Source of the DNA: Cannabis sativa
Taxonomy: Eukaryota; Streptophyta; Magnoliopsida; Rosales; Cannabaceae
DNA: 64,000 nt
Assembly: GCF_029168945.1 (NCBI RefSeq)
Contig: NC_083601.1
Coordinates: 74,389,595 to 74,453,594, forward strand
Direction: 5' to 3'
The notes below the pieces were generated by a model that searched no databases, had not been told where the DNA came from, and was given only the letters and a program-made list of their open reading frames with translations. The position numbers and the translations under genes are program-made. This document shows, one piece after another, positions 13,327-24,283 of the stretch. How positions within the stretch are numbered: the stretch's first letter is position 1; each line of letters opens with the position of its first letter.

Positions 13327-13803
13327 TGTTAGACATTTATATATATAAACTGAAATGTATATGTTTAAGTATTAAGTGCGGAATTAATCAAACATATATA
13401 CACTATGAATAAGGATCGAAATACCTCCAGCCATTGAATCTTGAGCTTCAAACCCACATAAGCTTTGATCTGCAAAGGAAATTGACTACCATGGGTAATC
13501 GGGCTTCCTCGCTCTCTCAACTCTCTTTAGATGGAATTTGCTGTTATGAACAGAATGAGTGAGGAGCTCGGGGACCGAGACCCTATATTTATAGGTGAGA
13601 TACTCCATCAGTATCTATGCCACATTAATTGTCAGAATATTATGACAATTAATTCAGGAAATCAAATCAGGTAATGAATATAGAAATCTGACCATATATA
13701 GAATATTACGTAATTGATTCTGTCCAGATTCAATGAATATAAAATATTCATTTATCAGAATCAATAATATTATTTTATTTCCTTAATTAGAAATATTCTA
13801 ATA
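13327..13803 (-). repeat. 5' LTR of the 6899-13803 element
   Basis: This is the 477-bp partner of 6899-7375, with TATA-like tataaata on the minus strand at 13586-13593. It is followed by the duplicated target caaaa. Confidence 0.93.
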
Positions 13804-13906
13804 CAAAATTCTTAAACCATCACTTTGTTGTGAAAAGCTCGGACACTATTAATAATCTTAAAATTAATATTAAGTGAAAGAAGAGAATATAATTTTAAAA
13901 ATCCTA

Positions 13907-14020
13907 TTGAAGGAATACATTTTGGGAAGGTTGAAATATATGTATTTATAAATTATACATTCATCCTATTGAAGCAATACATTTGGGAAGGTTAAAAATA
14001 TGTATATGTAAAGTCTAGAT
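13907..14020. repeat. ~60-bp imperfect tandem duplication
   Basis: The phrase cctattgaagnaatacat plus gggaaggtt and a following atatgtat occurs twice, about 62 bp apart, with small differences. It looks like local duplication. Confidence 0.6.
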
Positions 14021-14777
14021 TTTTATATATATTATTTTTATTATTCTTATCATTATACGAAATTTACATAAGGCTCAATTTTTATTGTTATTTTATTGCT
14101 TAGAGTTAAAACTTTAAATTTCTAAAATTAAGAGATCATTTATAATTCAACAACGATAATTCAAATTTGAAAAAGATATTTGTTAATATTTAATTTTTTA
14201 ATAAATAAATTTAAACTAATAAACATATTTTTCAAATAAAAAATATTTCTAGGTAAACCACATTAATTCTTTTTTCTCTTTCTTTCTTCTATTTTTATAA
14301 TTTATATTAATTAATAATAAACAAAAAAAAATATTACTAACAAAACCGCATAACCATATTCACTAACAAAATCATTACAATATTATAATTTATTTTGATT
14401 ACTATTAATTACAATATTAATTAATTATCAAAAAATCATATTAAACTACTATATTTTTTTTTTTCAAAAATATCTTAATAATTAAATATTTTTTAAGAAC
14501 AATCTAAAAAAAATACGTATACTATTTTATTAAATATATATTTTTAATTTAAATTTGTTTATTGATGATTCAAAAAATAAAATTTAAATAAGAAAATTAT
14601 TTTATATTTCATAAAGAACAAAATTCAAATAAGAACAATTTTTAAAAAATCATAAATTATTTTATTAAATATCTATTTTAGATTAAAAAAAATAAAATTC
14701 AAATAAGTATTTTATATTTTTTTTAATACTAAGCATTCATTTAAAAAGTGCATCCATATATGTATATCTATGTATCG

Positions 14778-14885
14778 ATGGTGGAGGCGATGGGGTCGGC
14801 TCAGGATCTCGATACCATCTATTTCCTCGTTTCTTTCATGCCCGCCTCTCATCTCCTTATCTCTCTCTCTGTCTTCTTCAGGTGA
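14778..14885 (+). other. GC-richer patch with 35-codon ORF, possible exon remnant
   Basis: A patch with clearly higher GC than its surroundings opens with ATG GTG GAG GCG and stays open for 35 codons, ending in a pyrimidine-rich stretch (tctctctctctgtcttcttcag) that reads like a splice acceptor. It may be a first exon, a UTR or a captured gene fragment. No family was recognised and no downstream exon was found. Confidence 0.25.
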
Positions 14886-15264
14886 CCAAAGGGATCTCGG
14901 TACGTACCTTTTATTTTGAAATGAGTAGTCTCTTTTACCATTTTTATTTTGTTTTATGTTTTCCTCTCTCCCCAATCTATTTTAGTGTTTTTTTTTTTGT
15001 TCTTTCTTTTAATAAAACTGTAGAATAATAAGTTGTATACATTTGAGACTTTCATTCTGGATTTAAACAAGTTGGACGTTTTACAGTAGTTTTTCTTTCA
15101 TTTTGATATTCTTAGTCGCTCAAAGTTTCTTTTCCCTGATTTTCTTGCTTGTGAATTAGGAATGTATATTAATTTGATTTGGGTTTTAAAATGTAAACAT
15201 GATATATCCCTAATTTTTCTATTGAAAAATAACATACCTGTACTAGAAATCTTTTTTTTTTTTT

Positions 15265-15348
15265 AAATTTAAAATATGATAATTAATAATAATTTTAATC
15301 TATTAAAAAACGTAATAATAGTTTTAATAATAGGAATAGGATTTTAAT
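15265..15348 (+). repeat. 84-bp direct repeat, copy 1
   Basis: Identical by eye over 84 bp to 16360-16443, in the same orientation and about 1.1 kb away. It is AT-rich but not simple sequence. Confidence 0.85.
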
Positions 15349-15654
15349 CTATTCTGACTTTCTATGACTATGCGTCTTTTATTTTTGTGCAAGTGTTTCT
15401 TGACTTGAGACATTTATGCTCATGAGGCAAGGCTTTTTCAGAAGTGAAGTGAAGGAAGGAGAAAAGGTTATGAGGTAATAATTTTTTTTTAAATGTCAAA
15501 AACTCTTTGTTCCATCCTTTAAGAGGGTGTGGATTTTCCAGAACCTAAACGTGCATCCTTTTTATGTATGTGTATACTTAGATATACATATACATATACA
15601 TACATATATATAGTTACTTATTAGACTAGAAAATCAAGTTTGTTCCAAGTTCTT

Positions 15655-15790
15655 TATTCCGTAGCTCAATTGGTTAGGATTCAGGGTGGCAGGGGTAGGA
15701 GTTGACAATTATGAGATAAGCATAAGTATTTGATCTCACTTAACAATAGTGTGTTGTACCAAGTGCTTAATTGTTTGGTCCGTGACCTGA
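15655..15790 (+). other. Weak tRNA-like / SINE-like sequence
   Basis: The string tagctcaattggttagg matches a Pol III A box, but no good B box follows at tRNA spacing (gagttgac is the nearest). It could be an old SINE head or chance. Confidence 0.25.
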
Positions 15791-16359
15791 CTTGGTAGTA
15801 AACTTTGGCCTCTTTGATTATAATAAGGAAGATAATGCCTATACTTATTCTCTTACTCTGCTGGATGTAAATTTGTGATTGAGTTCATGGTGGTTTTGAG
15901 TCTGTCTTATTTTTAGCTCTTGTGTTTGTTAATTTGTTGGAGCATATAATATAAATTTCATGTACTATAGATTACAATCCTGGTCAAAAATGATTGCTTT
16001 ATAATCGTTTAATAAACTCAATAGTCCAATATCATCAAGATCATCCAACATAAAAAAAAAAAAAAGAAAAAAACAAAGGAAAGAAAAGAAGAACACTCAA
16101 AAGAAAAATCTTATACGAATACTTCTACCTATGATTATAATTGCATCCTATGTAGCCAACATCAGATTTCACATCTATGGGTAAGATATTGGTTATTTAT
16201 CAATATCTTACCACAATTTTTGCATCGTTTGTCGTGTTTATGATTATTCTTATATTTGTAATATTAACAAAAAAATAAAATGTTTTTGGAGATTTTTCTA
16301 TAATTATTATGCGGGAGTTGTTTTAAATTTTTAAATAGTTTCTTATATTATTTTTTTTA

Positions 16360-16443
16360 AAATTTAAAATATGATAATTAATAATAATTTTAATCTATTA
16401 AAAAACGTAATAATAGTTTTAATAATAGGAATAGGATTTTAAT
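16360..16443 (+). repeat. 84-bp direct repeat, copy 2
   Basis: Second exact copy of 15265-15348. The two copies bound a 1.0-kb segment but do not look like LTRs: there is no TG/CA, and no primer-binding site. Confidence 0.85.
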
Positions 16444-16533
16444 TAGGAAATATATATAGCCAAAATCCATGTACTTATCGTCATCTCTCATTAATTTTCT
16501 CCCACTTTATTTATATAAATATATATATATATA

Positions 16534-16761
16534 GGGATATGATTTTGTCCCGTGATGTACTTTTACGGAATGTATTCCGTGGTACATTAGATGGGTCTCA
16601 TGGTACATTAAATGAGTGTTAAGGTACGTTTCTATTTTTTAACCCTAACTATCCCTAGATCAATCTCAGCCGTCAGATCAAATAACTCTATTATCTGACG
16701 GCTGCCGTACATCACGGATTACAATCCGTGAAAGTACAATAACGGGACAAAATCATATCCC
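16534..16761. mobile_element. 228-bp MITE in a TA microsatellite, copy 1
   Basis: The terminal inverted repeats begin gggatatgattttgtcccg at both ends and continue imperfectly (acggaatgtattccgt side against acggattacaatccgt side). (ta)n tracts flank both sides, so the target duplication cannot be measured. A second copy of the same length lies at 26583-26810, again in (ta)n. There is no ORF. The superfamily is not assigned; insertion into TA repeats recalls Micron-type MITEs. Confidence 0.88.
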
Positions 16762-17280
16762 TATATATATATATATATATATCCTACAAATTTTCAAAGT
16801 TTTATTCTTAAATCTAGATACATATAAATATATATTAGACTGAAATTATACACCCTGATCAATTAAGGGCCATCTAGCAGTTTTACCTGACAAAGATTTG
16901 ATACATACGGTTGCTTAATTATTAATTATTTTCAAGAAATTGAGGTACATGTGTGTGTTCATCTTTAAGGTTTTGTTTTTTTTTAATAAGATCTTTAAGG
17001 TTTTTGTGGTCCGGTTAATTACAATGAATTAATTTAGTATCATTAAATTAATATATATTATATATATTAGAATATAGCTAACATTGAAATTTAATTTGTG
17101 AGTTTGCCTTTGATTAAAATTATGAGTATAAAATATGGAGTTTCAAATTTGAATGTTTTCAAATTATCTATTTACCATTTTAATTTAATGAAGAATTTAT
17201 ATTTTCTTTTTACTTTCTCTTTCTTAAATTTTAAATATTTGAATGTTAATTTTTTGATAGAAAACTCAATTTTTAAGAAG
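16762..17280. other. AT-rich upstream region of the F-box pseudogene
   Basis: No gene seen. 17093-17129 matches 6611-6647 inverted. This stretch may hold the promoter and 5' UTR of the following F-box gene, but no single TATA box can be picked out in such AT-rich DNA. Confidence 0.4.
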
Positions 17281-18672
17281 ATGACAATGTCTCTTACTAA
17301 AAAGAAACAGAAGACAATCACAGTACACCCAGGTATATCCTCGTTATTCTATTTATATACATATATATGCTCAAAATAATAATGCCTTTAATATTCTACT
17401 TTCTATTATTTTCTCTATAATTATAAATACTAAATTTTAAAATATTTTTCATACAAGAAAAAAAAAAGTATAGCTAATTTTGATGTATAATATATATTTT
17501 ATTCTATTTTTTAGATTGGGCTAGATTACCATGCCATCTTCTTGATTTTGGAAAAATTGGAGTCTTTCAAAGATATTCTACGATTTTATGGTGTGTGTGT
17601 TTCATGGAATTCTATAGTAAAACACAATAAAACTAAATGCTTGATGAAGACTTCACACCAAGTTCCCATGCTTATGGTTCCTAATAGAAAACGACATACT
17701 TGGGATATGTATGATCCAATGACTAATAAGTTCAAAGAAATATCTAAATTACATATACCTTATGATAAGCGTTTTGGAGGATCATCACAAGGATGGCTAG
17801 TAACTGTGAATCGTGATTTCACGGTTACACTATACAAGCCTTACTCTACAGATCATGATAGTGCAATCATCAATCTTCCGTGTTTGTTTCCTCCAGAAGT
17901 TGAAGATGGGGATCTTGAAGGATTGGAAGATATGAGAGAATATTGTGATCAACATATTTACAAAGCGACAATCACTGCAGATCCATTAATAAATCCAAAT
18001 GATTATATGGTTGTGGTCATTTATTTACATTGTTGGAAAATAGCCATTATAAGTCCCGGGAGAGATAATATTTGGAGAAAAATTGATCCAGATGAAGAAA
18101 TATTTAGTGATATATTGTTCAATAGCAATAAGTTTTATTTTCTTAATCATAATCATGACACTCTTTCATCTTATGATAGTCGTGAGCCATACTGTGGTAC
18201 AAAAGTAACTTGGAATAATTCTGACAATTGGTTTGGTATCAAGTCTTATATTGTGAAGTCATTTGAGGGAGATATTTTACAAGTGTTAAGACGTTGTGAA
18301 TGGGAAGATAGTTTGACAATACGACGTACTACAAAAGTAAATATTTTTAAATTGGATTTTGTTGATGGAGGAGTAAAAAGGGTTATAGTTAAAAGTCTAG
18401 GAGATGCTGCTCTCTTTCTAGGAGATAACTCTTCAATATATGTGCGTGCATCAAACTTTCTTGGATGTAAATCAAATTGCATCTATTTCAGTCATGACAC
18501 TGATTTAATCTCATACGGTCCTCAGGGAGTTCCTTGTGATTGTGGCATCTACAATCTCGGAGATAACAGCTATAAAAAATTTACATTATTATTAGATGAT
18601 GAAGATTCAACAATAATTTCAAAAATGGAGGCCCAACCACCCATATGGATTCAACCTACCTTGAATTTATGA
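17281..18672 (+). pseudogene. F-box / DUF295 (KIB-type) protein, frameshifted
   Basis: The family is plant F-box proteins with an N-terminal F-box and a C-terminal DUF295 beta-propeller-like domain (SKIP23-like), presumed substrate adaptors of SCF ubiquitin ligases. Exon 1 (17281-17332) encodes a Lys-rich start, MTMSLTKKKQKTITVHP. A GT-AG intron (17333-17514) follows, and exon 2 (17515 onward) reads DWARLPCHLLD, the start of an F-box. At about 17544 the frame breaks; one frame over, ILEKLESFKDILRFYGVC and WNSI complete the F-box. Comparison with the family suggests about five bases are missing between repeated GAT triplets. Downstream the 18672-ending frame is fully open, with SYGPQGVPCDCGIYNL near the end. 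The alternative is an alternatively spliced or restarted protein, but no ATG precedes residue ~35 of that frame. Confidence 0.85.
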
Positions 18673-18727
18673 TTTATATTTTTTTTATTATTTAATTAAT
18701 ATTGATATTATTGGCACGACTACTATG

Positions 18728-20538
18728 CAGGGGTCCACCCAAGTATTGGACAGCTTGGGCCATTGCACAAGGCTCCCTCTTTTTTAAGGCCTACTTTCTT
18801 TTTTTTTGTTCTTTTTTTGAAAAAAAGCCTATTTTTCTACTTTTTCGAGAAATTATAGTAAACAGTCCCAATTCATAAGACTATGTTAATAAATGTTCTC
18901 ATTTCAAAACTTGTAGCAAATGACTCTTTTAAATTATTTATTATGTATATTGTCTTATTCCATATAAAAAAAAAAAAATCAATAATTTTTTTTTCATATT
19001 TTTTTTTTATAATTAGAAGCAAATTACTTAATGATTATAGTATATCTATATTAGTTTTGTTAAAATATTTTTTATTTGAAACTTATGTCGATTTTTTAAT
19101 TTTTGATGAGCTGTTGTGGGTTGTTGGTATATGGATTTTGTTGTACAATATATTTCTGTTTTATTGTATAGTATATTATCATTCTTAGATGATATTTATT
19201 TTTTATTTTGCTATATATAATCGTAGTATATAATTTTATTAGCATAATACAAATATTTTAATGTATGTATATAATTTTATTACTATAGTATATATATGTA
19301 ATTATTATTTTTATATATTTTAATTGTATGATATATATTTATTTTAAATAATATTTAGTTAGTTTCTATTTTACTATACACAATGGTGGTATATAATCTT
19401 ATTGTCATAGTATATATATTTTAATTGTGGTATATAATTTGGTCAGTATAGTATACACATATATATATATTATTATTATTATTGTTAGTATATATATTTT
19501 GATGAATAGTTTATATATTTTTTGTTATACGGCATATCATTTTTTTTAAATAATATTTATATTTTATTTTTTATTGTATTTTTGTTGACATGATATATAT
19601 TTTTATTAGCATCTTATATATTTTATTTTAATTTGTGTTATCAATTATATATACATTTCAATTGTAAGGTATATATTTTTTGTTATATGATATTTAAATT
19701 TTATTATATAGTATATTATTTTATTTTAGATCGTGCATGTTTAATTTCTATTTTATTATATATAAATGGGATATATAATTTTACAAGCATGGTATGATTA
19801 TTTTATGGTGGTATATAATTTTTTTAATATAATATATACAATTTTTTTCAATAATATTATATTTTTCTTTTTATTGTAGGTATATATATATTTTATTGTA
19901 TAGTATATAGTTTTTGTTGTCTAAAAATATCATTTATTTATAATAATATTTCATTTTTATTTTATTATATTTAATTTTTTTTAGCATGTATACATATTTT
20001 AATAGTGGTATATATAATTTTGTTAGCAAGATGTATATATTTTGAGTATTAATTTAGTATTGTTATAATTTTTTTGTGGTGTATAATTTTATTACTATGG
20101 TATATTAATTTTCAGTGATACAATATATCAAATACTATTATATATATTTATTCATTTTTACTATAATATAATAATATGCAATACTAAAAAAAATATATAA
20201 CTTAATTTAATTATTATATTTTTTTTTGTAAAAACATAATGTGTAGTAAATGTATTTTTATTAGCTAATTTATTAAATCTGGCTATTTTCTTATTTTTTT
20301 TTTTTATAAAAGGGACATTTATTAACGTAGTTTTCAAATTTAGGACTATTTTGCATCTCACCCCATTTCTTCCCTATTATACATACATAAATAGAAAATT
20401 TATAATTAAATGTTTAAGAGCCAATCTTAAAAAAAAAAAAATTAGTGATGGAATTGCAATCTTAATGTACACGATTTTTTTAAAAGGACCCAATCTTAAA
20501 ATTTGCACAAGACTCTCATAATACTTGTGCCAGCCCTA
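18728..20538. mobile_element. Degenerate non-autonomous hAT-type element
   Basis: The left end cagggg-tccaccc and following ggccattgcacaaggc resemble the left end of the full hAT element at 27472. The right end holds gcacaagac and gtgccagccct, the mirror of such ends. Imperfect 8-bp flanks (ctactatg and ctactaca) fit an old target duplication. The 1.8-kb interior has no transposase. It is AT-rich, with loosely repeated gtatataattttattag-like strings around 19200-20150. Boundaries are approximate by a few bases. Confidence 0.6.
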
Positions 20539-20978
20539 CTACTACACATGCTTTAGTTTTCATAAAATTATATATTACTATTTTGAAAGGATAGATAAAG
20601 TTATTATTATATTTAGTTAGAGTTAATAAGATCATTGTCATTTTTTTTTCGTTTGAATAACTTGTCATCCATTTTCCTTGCTATGTAGATACAAACAATA
20701 TTACATATTTTACTTTTAATCATAATGAAATTTTTGACTAAAAAAATTGTGAGTAAACATAAATAATCATTCTTATCTTATTATTAAAAAGCCTATAGCT
20801 AAAAATATTAGTTACTAAAATCATAAATTGAATTTGCCATTAAATGTATTTTTAGCCACAGTACTTCCTGTAACTAAAATTAAATTAACAACTTATATTT
20901 AAGTACAACATTTTAATGACATGTAATTTTTTTTGTGACTAAAATATTAACACAAAAAAATTATCAATAACATTCATA
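20539..20978. other. AT-rich spacer, nothing recognised
   Basis: No ORF, RNA or repeat signature could be supported. Confidence 0.5.
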
Positions 20979-21440
20979 ATTTTTTTTTTTTTTTGAATAA
21001 AAATCATAAGATCTAGTACTTAATAAATTCGTACAAAACAATAGAACGCACTTCGGAAGAACAATCTTCCAATCCTCCAACTGAAGCACACGACCTGTAG
21101 AGAAACAAGAGTCTCTTGCCAAGCAATGAGCCAACTTATTTACAGATTGTTTTACAAAACACAAATCAACAAAAGATAAAGCAAAAAGCAAATTTCGAAC
21201 ATCTTGAACAATAAGACCAAATTGTGAAGGCATAAAAATACCGCTCTGAATCGCTTGGACACACACCAAGCTATCTGTTTCCAACATGATTCTATCCCAG
21301 GAATGAGTTGCAATTCAACTCAATGCTTCTTTAATGCCTATTATCTCAGCAATTTCGGGTTTAACACATCCAATCTTTCCCTTCTTGAATGCTTCTACCA
21401 TAGCACCATGATGATTTCGAGTTACACAACCCATGCCAAA
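20979..21440 (-). pseudogene. LINE-type RNase H tail, 5'-truncated
   Basis: On the minus strand an RNase H-like domain of the kind found at the C-terminus of plant L1-type LINE ORF2 is legible: KPEIAEIIGIKEAL, then an in-frame stop, then METDSLVCVQAIQS-like text (LETDSLVC), and NKLAHCLARDS. The catalytic Asp of ETDS and the downstream HCLARD motif are present. A poly-A-like run follows at the 3' end (plus-strand T run around 20980-20996), as for retroposed LINE tails. The domain starts abruptly, so the copy is 5'-truncated. A captured host RNase H-like fragment is possible but less likely given the A tail. Confidence 0.7.
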
Positions 21441-21575
21441 AGACAAGACTCAAACCAGAAAAAACTAAAAGGAAAAGACTAAAAAACCATGTTAAAAGAC
21501 AAGACTAATAAGAAAAACTAAAAGGAAAAGACTAAAAAATCATGTCAAAAGACAAGACTAATAGGAAAAACTAAA
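21432..21575 (+). repeat. Short tandem repeat, ~55-bp unit
   Basis: Units begin catg-caaaagacaagact at about 21432, 21488 and 21541 and contain aaaactaaaaggaaaagact. There are about 2.6 copies. The array abuts the 5' end of the LINE fragment. Confidence 0.8.
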
Positions 21576-22496
21576 TTAATTTCAACACATAAACACGATC
21601 ACAACATTAAAATTAATTAAGGAATGAACTCCTTATAGTGTGTCAGGTATAGAAAAGAGAATCGTATTCTTTTACACCTGAATTGGTCTCTCAAATACGA
21701 GTCTCATATTGAAAGCAACTGTGCACGATTTATTCAACCTAAACTAAATATCTCTTAATTATTATTTATATATATATATATATATATATCTATTTCATCG
21801 TAAGAGATTTGTATATGAGAAGAAGGGATCAATTTAGAAAAGGCCCTATTACGATGGATGGAGAAAAGTCTGAATAGTTAATTAATTAGCTAGGGTTTTT
21901 ATTCATAAAATTTTATCATAGATCATATATAGCGTTAAATCTAATGTTATGTCATTCCATATTATTAAAAGTGTCTACATTATTTCGTAGCATTTTTTTA
22001 AATGAAATTTACTACTATTATTAGAGCTTTAAATACAATATTTATAAAACTTAATAGTAGGGTGTTAAATAGATTTCGCCTATTATTATGCACTAGGTAA
22101 TAGTTATTATTTATAAAGAAAAAATATATCAAATAAATTTGTGTACAGAACAAACTTCAGTTATCATGTTTTCTTTAAAGAATAATAATGAAAAGTTACA
22201 AATAAAATGATCTAATAATAATTATTTACGACTCAAAAATTTTATTATCTTGAAGTGAAATTAACAAATTAATTAGCAATAGAATATTTTTAATGCTCCT
22301 TAATTATAGGTATCTAGCTTATTTTGATAGCTAATATTTAAATAAGTGTTGATTGGATTTTTAGTTAACTGACGATGTAGAGACCACTTAGTTTTAATTT
22401 GGAATTAGTACATAATTAGGGTTTAATTATAAAACTAGAATATTAATTATGATTTATTATTTTATGGAGATTTATTTGAATTCAGGATGTATTGTT
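21576..22496. other. AT-rich spacer with a (TA)n tract
   Basis: Contains a (ta)n microsatellite near 21768-21790. No coding or structural feature beyond composition was seen. Confidence 0.5.
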
Positions 22497-23792
22497 TGTT
22501 AGAATATTTTTTTACCAGGATCTAGATTTACTAATAAGTATGTTTTTAACAATCTAAATATGAATTTCTAAAACGATGAAAATAAACACATAAAAGGTAT
22601 GAGAAACCTTACAATGATTGCAGCGGAATTGAATGACTCCTTCTGCTCAGATCTCTAACCCTTGTATCCTTCCTGTAGCAGAGTATCACTAAGATCTGAG
22701 CCCGATTCTCCTCCTTATTGTTTGGATTCTTCACAGTCTTACATACTATGATTGAGGACTAACTTGTTATGTGTGGGCATGCACTCAATCACTAATGGCT
22801 AAATTTTATTTTGTGAAGAACACTATAGAATTCGAAATATAGAGAAGAAAAGAATAAGAAGAAGTCTCAAAAACGTAGAGAGAAAGAAAGCTAGGTTTTC
22901 TTGCCTTTGAAGCATTAGTTGGATAATGAGACTTTCTTTTCCTTTTATACCACTTCTCTTAGGGTTAGGGTTGAATTATTTGGAATAAAAAAATGATAAA
23001 AAATGGACCAAAAATACCACCTAGTGGCCGGCCATTAGTGGGCCCAACACTAGTTAGATTTTTTCTATTTTTCTCAATCATTTATCTATTTTTACAAATA
23101 CAACTTCTTGCAATTTCAACCCTATAAATGCCAAAAATATTTTTTTAATAATTAAAATAATTACCAAATAAATTATCATTTATAATATTTATTAATTAGA
23201 CTCCACAAAGTCTCTTAATTAATAAATTAACCCTAAAATCCTATTTCTTCACAATCAAGCCATAAGATAGTGAAAATTCATAAACTAGACATAGCCTAAT
23301 TTTAGAATTAAAATTGGTTAACTAAAATCAATTAACTGAGTCTTACAAGCAGTTTGTCTCAACTAGTATGGGGACCATGGGCCTATACAACTGAGCTCCC
23401 AATAAGCAGATCTAGAATTTACCAAGTAAATTTTCTAACTTATTAATTCCTCGTTGAACCACTATAGAACTTGGAATTGCACTCTCAGTTATATAGAACG
23501 CTCTATATGTTCCACGATATAGATACGCTATTAATTATCCATTGTTATAATCTCAATAATCAATGATCCTCTATAGATGATTTATATTGCATAGGGATAA
23601 AATTACCGTTACACCCTTTCAATGTATTTTATCCATAAAACACTTAGCCACCTATAAATGATATTTCAGTGAACTAATATAATCACTAAAATGAGCGCTC
23701 TATCATTTATCTTTATTTAGCCAAGCTCGAAGGAAATCATCGTTTCACTTCTATGTCCAGATAGAAGTTATAGATTTCGTATCTATGATTAG
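22497..23792 (-). repeat. Truncated copia LTR, minus strand
   Basis: Its plus-strand start tgttagaata and the following ttaccaggatct are the reverse complement of the ends of the copia LTRs elsewhere in the window. The conserved strings around cagatctctaacccttg and the crowded cctctatagat region follow in mirrored order. It stops near 23792 in the part equivalent to about 300 bp from the LTR 5' end. The missing 5' portion is not found further right, so it was deleted or replaced at the junction with the hairpin-rich block. No internal region accompanies it. Confidence 0.85.
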
Positions 23793-24178
23793 TGTAACGT
23801 GCGTCCTAAGATGGCACGTTACAAGCTAAGTGATGCCCACAAGTTGGCCAAGTGGTGGTCAAGTGGTGGCGCATGTTGTGGTGCATGCTTGTGGCATGCT
23901 GATGCTTAGTTTGTATGCAGTGGCATTTTCGTAAATATCTTCAATATTGTCCGGAACGGTACCGGACTTGGTATTTGCCATTTATTTGGGTCTACAAATA
24001 GAATGGTGCAATCGGTTTGGTGAAACTAGGTGATTTGGTATATGGTTCTTGCCATATGTCTACAGAACCAAAATCATCTATGTTCTTGGTAGAAGGCTAA
24101 AAGCTCAGAATGCTCTTTAAGGGGGTACCCTGGTGTCAGCTCTCTACCACCCCTTGCACCTTGGTGCTGAGTGAGCTA

Positions 24179-24283
24179 CTACTAGTCAGTGGGACTAGTA
24201 GGGCGGGCATATGAGGACCACGAGGGGACTCATATGTCTCCATGAGTTGGAGTACTCATGGACATTATCGGGCCGACCCGATA
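24179..24283. repeat. Run of four consecutive perfect hairpins
   Basis: Stems: ctactagt/actagtag (24179-24186, 24194-24201), catatgag/ctcatatg (24208-24215, 24229-24236), tccatgagt/actcatgga (24239-24247, 24254-24262), tatcggg/cccgata (24266-24272, 24277-24283). Loops are 7, 13, 6 and 4 bases. Gaps between hairpins are only 2-6 bases. All stems are perfect. Confidence 0.9.

Larger units (their letters stand above)
6899..13803 (-). mobile_element. Decayed copia-derived LTR retrotransposon, recently inserted
   Basis: This is a complete element on the minus strand. It is flanked by the 5-bp duplication caaaa (6894-6898 and 13804-13808). Its two 477-bp LTRs show no difference by eye. The ends are non-canonical: read on the minus strand, the LTR starts TA and ends CA. 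A Met-tRNA primer-binding site and a polypurine tract are present. The 5.95-kb interior has no usable ORF, but short copia RT and RNase H remnants survive on the minus strand. The element must therefore have moved with enzymes supplied in trans. It fits a large non-autonomous derivative that kept cis signals while its genes decayed. Confidence 0.92.
13804..16533. other. AT-rich intergenic DNA, no gene established
   Basis: There are poly-A/T runs and TA-rich stretches and no supported coding frame. Notable contents are a tandem duplication near 13907-14020, a GC-richer patch at 14740-14910, an 84-bp exact direct repeat (15265-15348 and 16360-16443) and a weak tRNA-like string near 15660. Confidence 0.6.

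Noticed and set aside
15265..16443. A short LTR element (TRIM) bounded by the 84-bp repeats
   Set aside because: No TG...CA ends, primer-binding site, polypurine tract or target duplication.
17098..17379. 93-codon ORF upstream of the F-box gene as a separate gene
   Set aside because: It starts with a non-ATG codon, and its only meaningful part is the end, which is better explained as exon 1 of the F-box gene.
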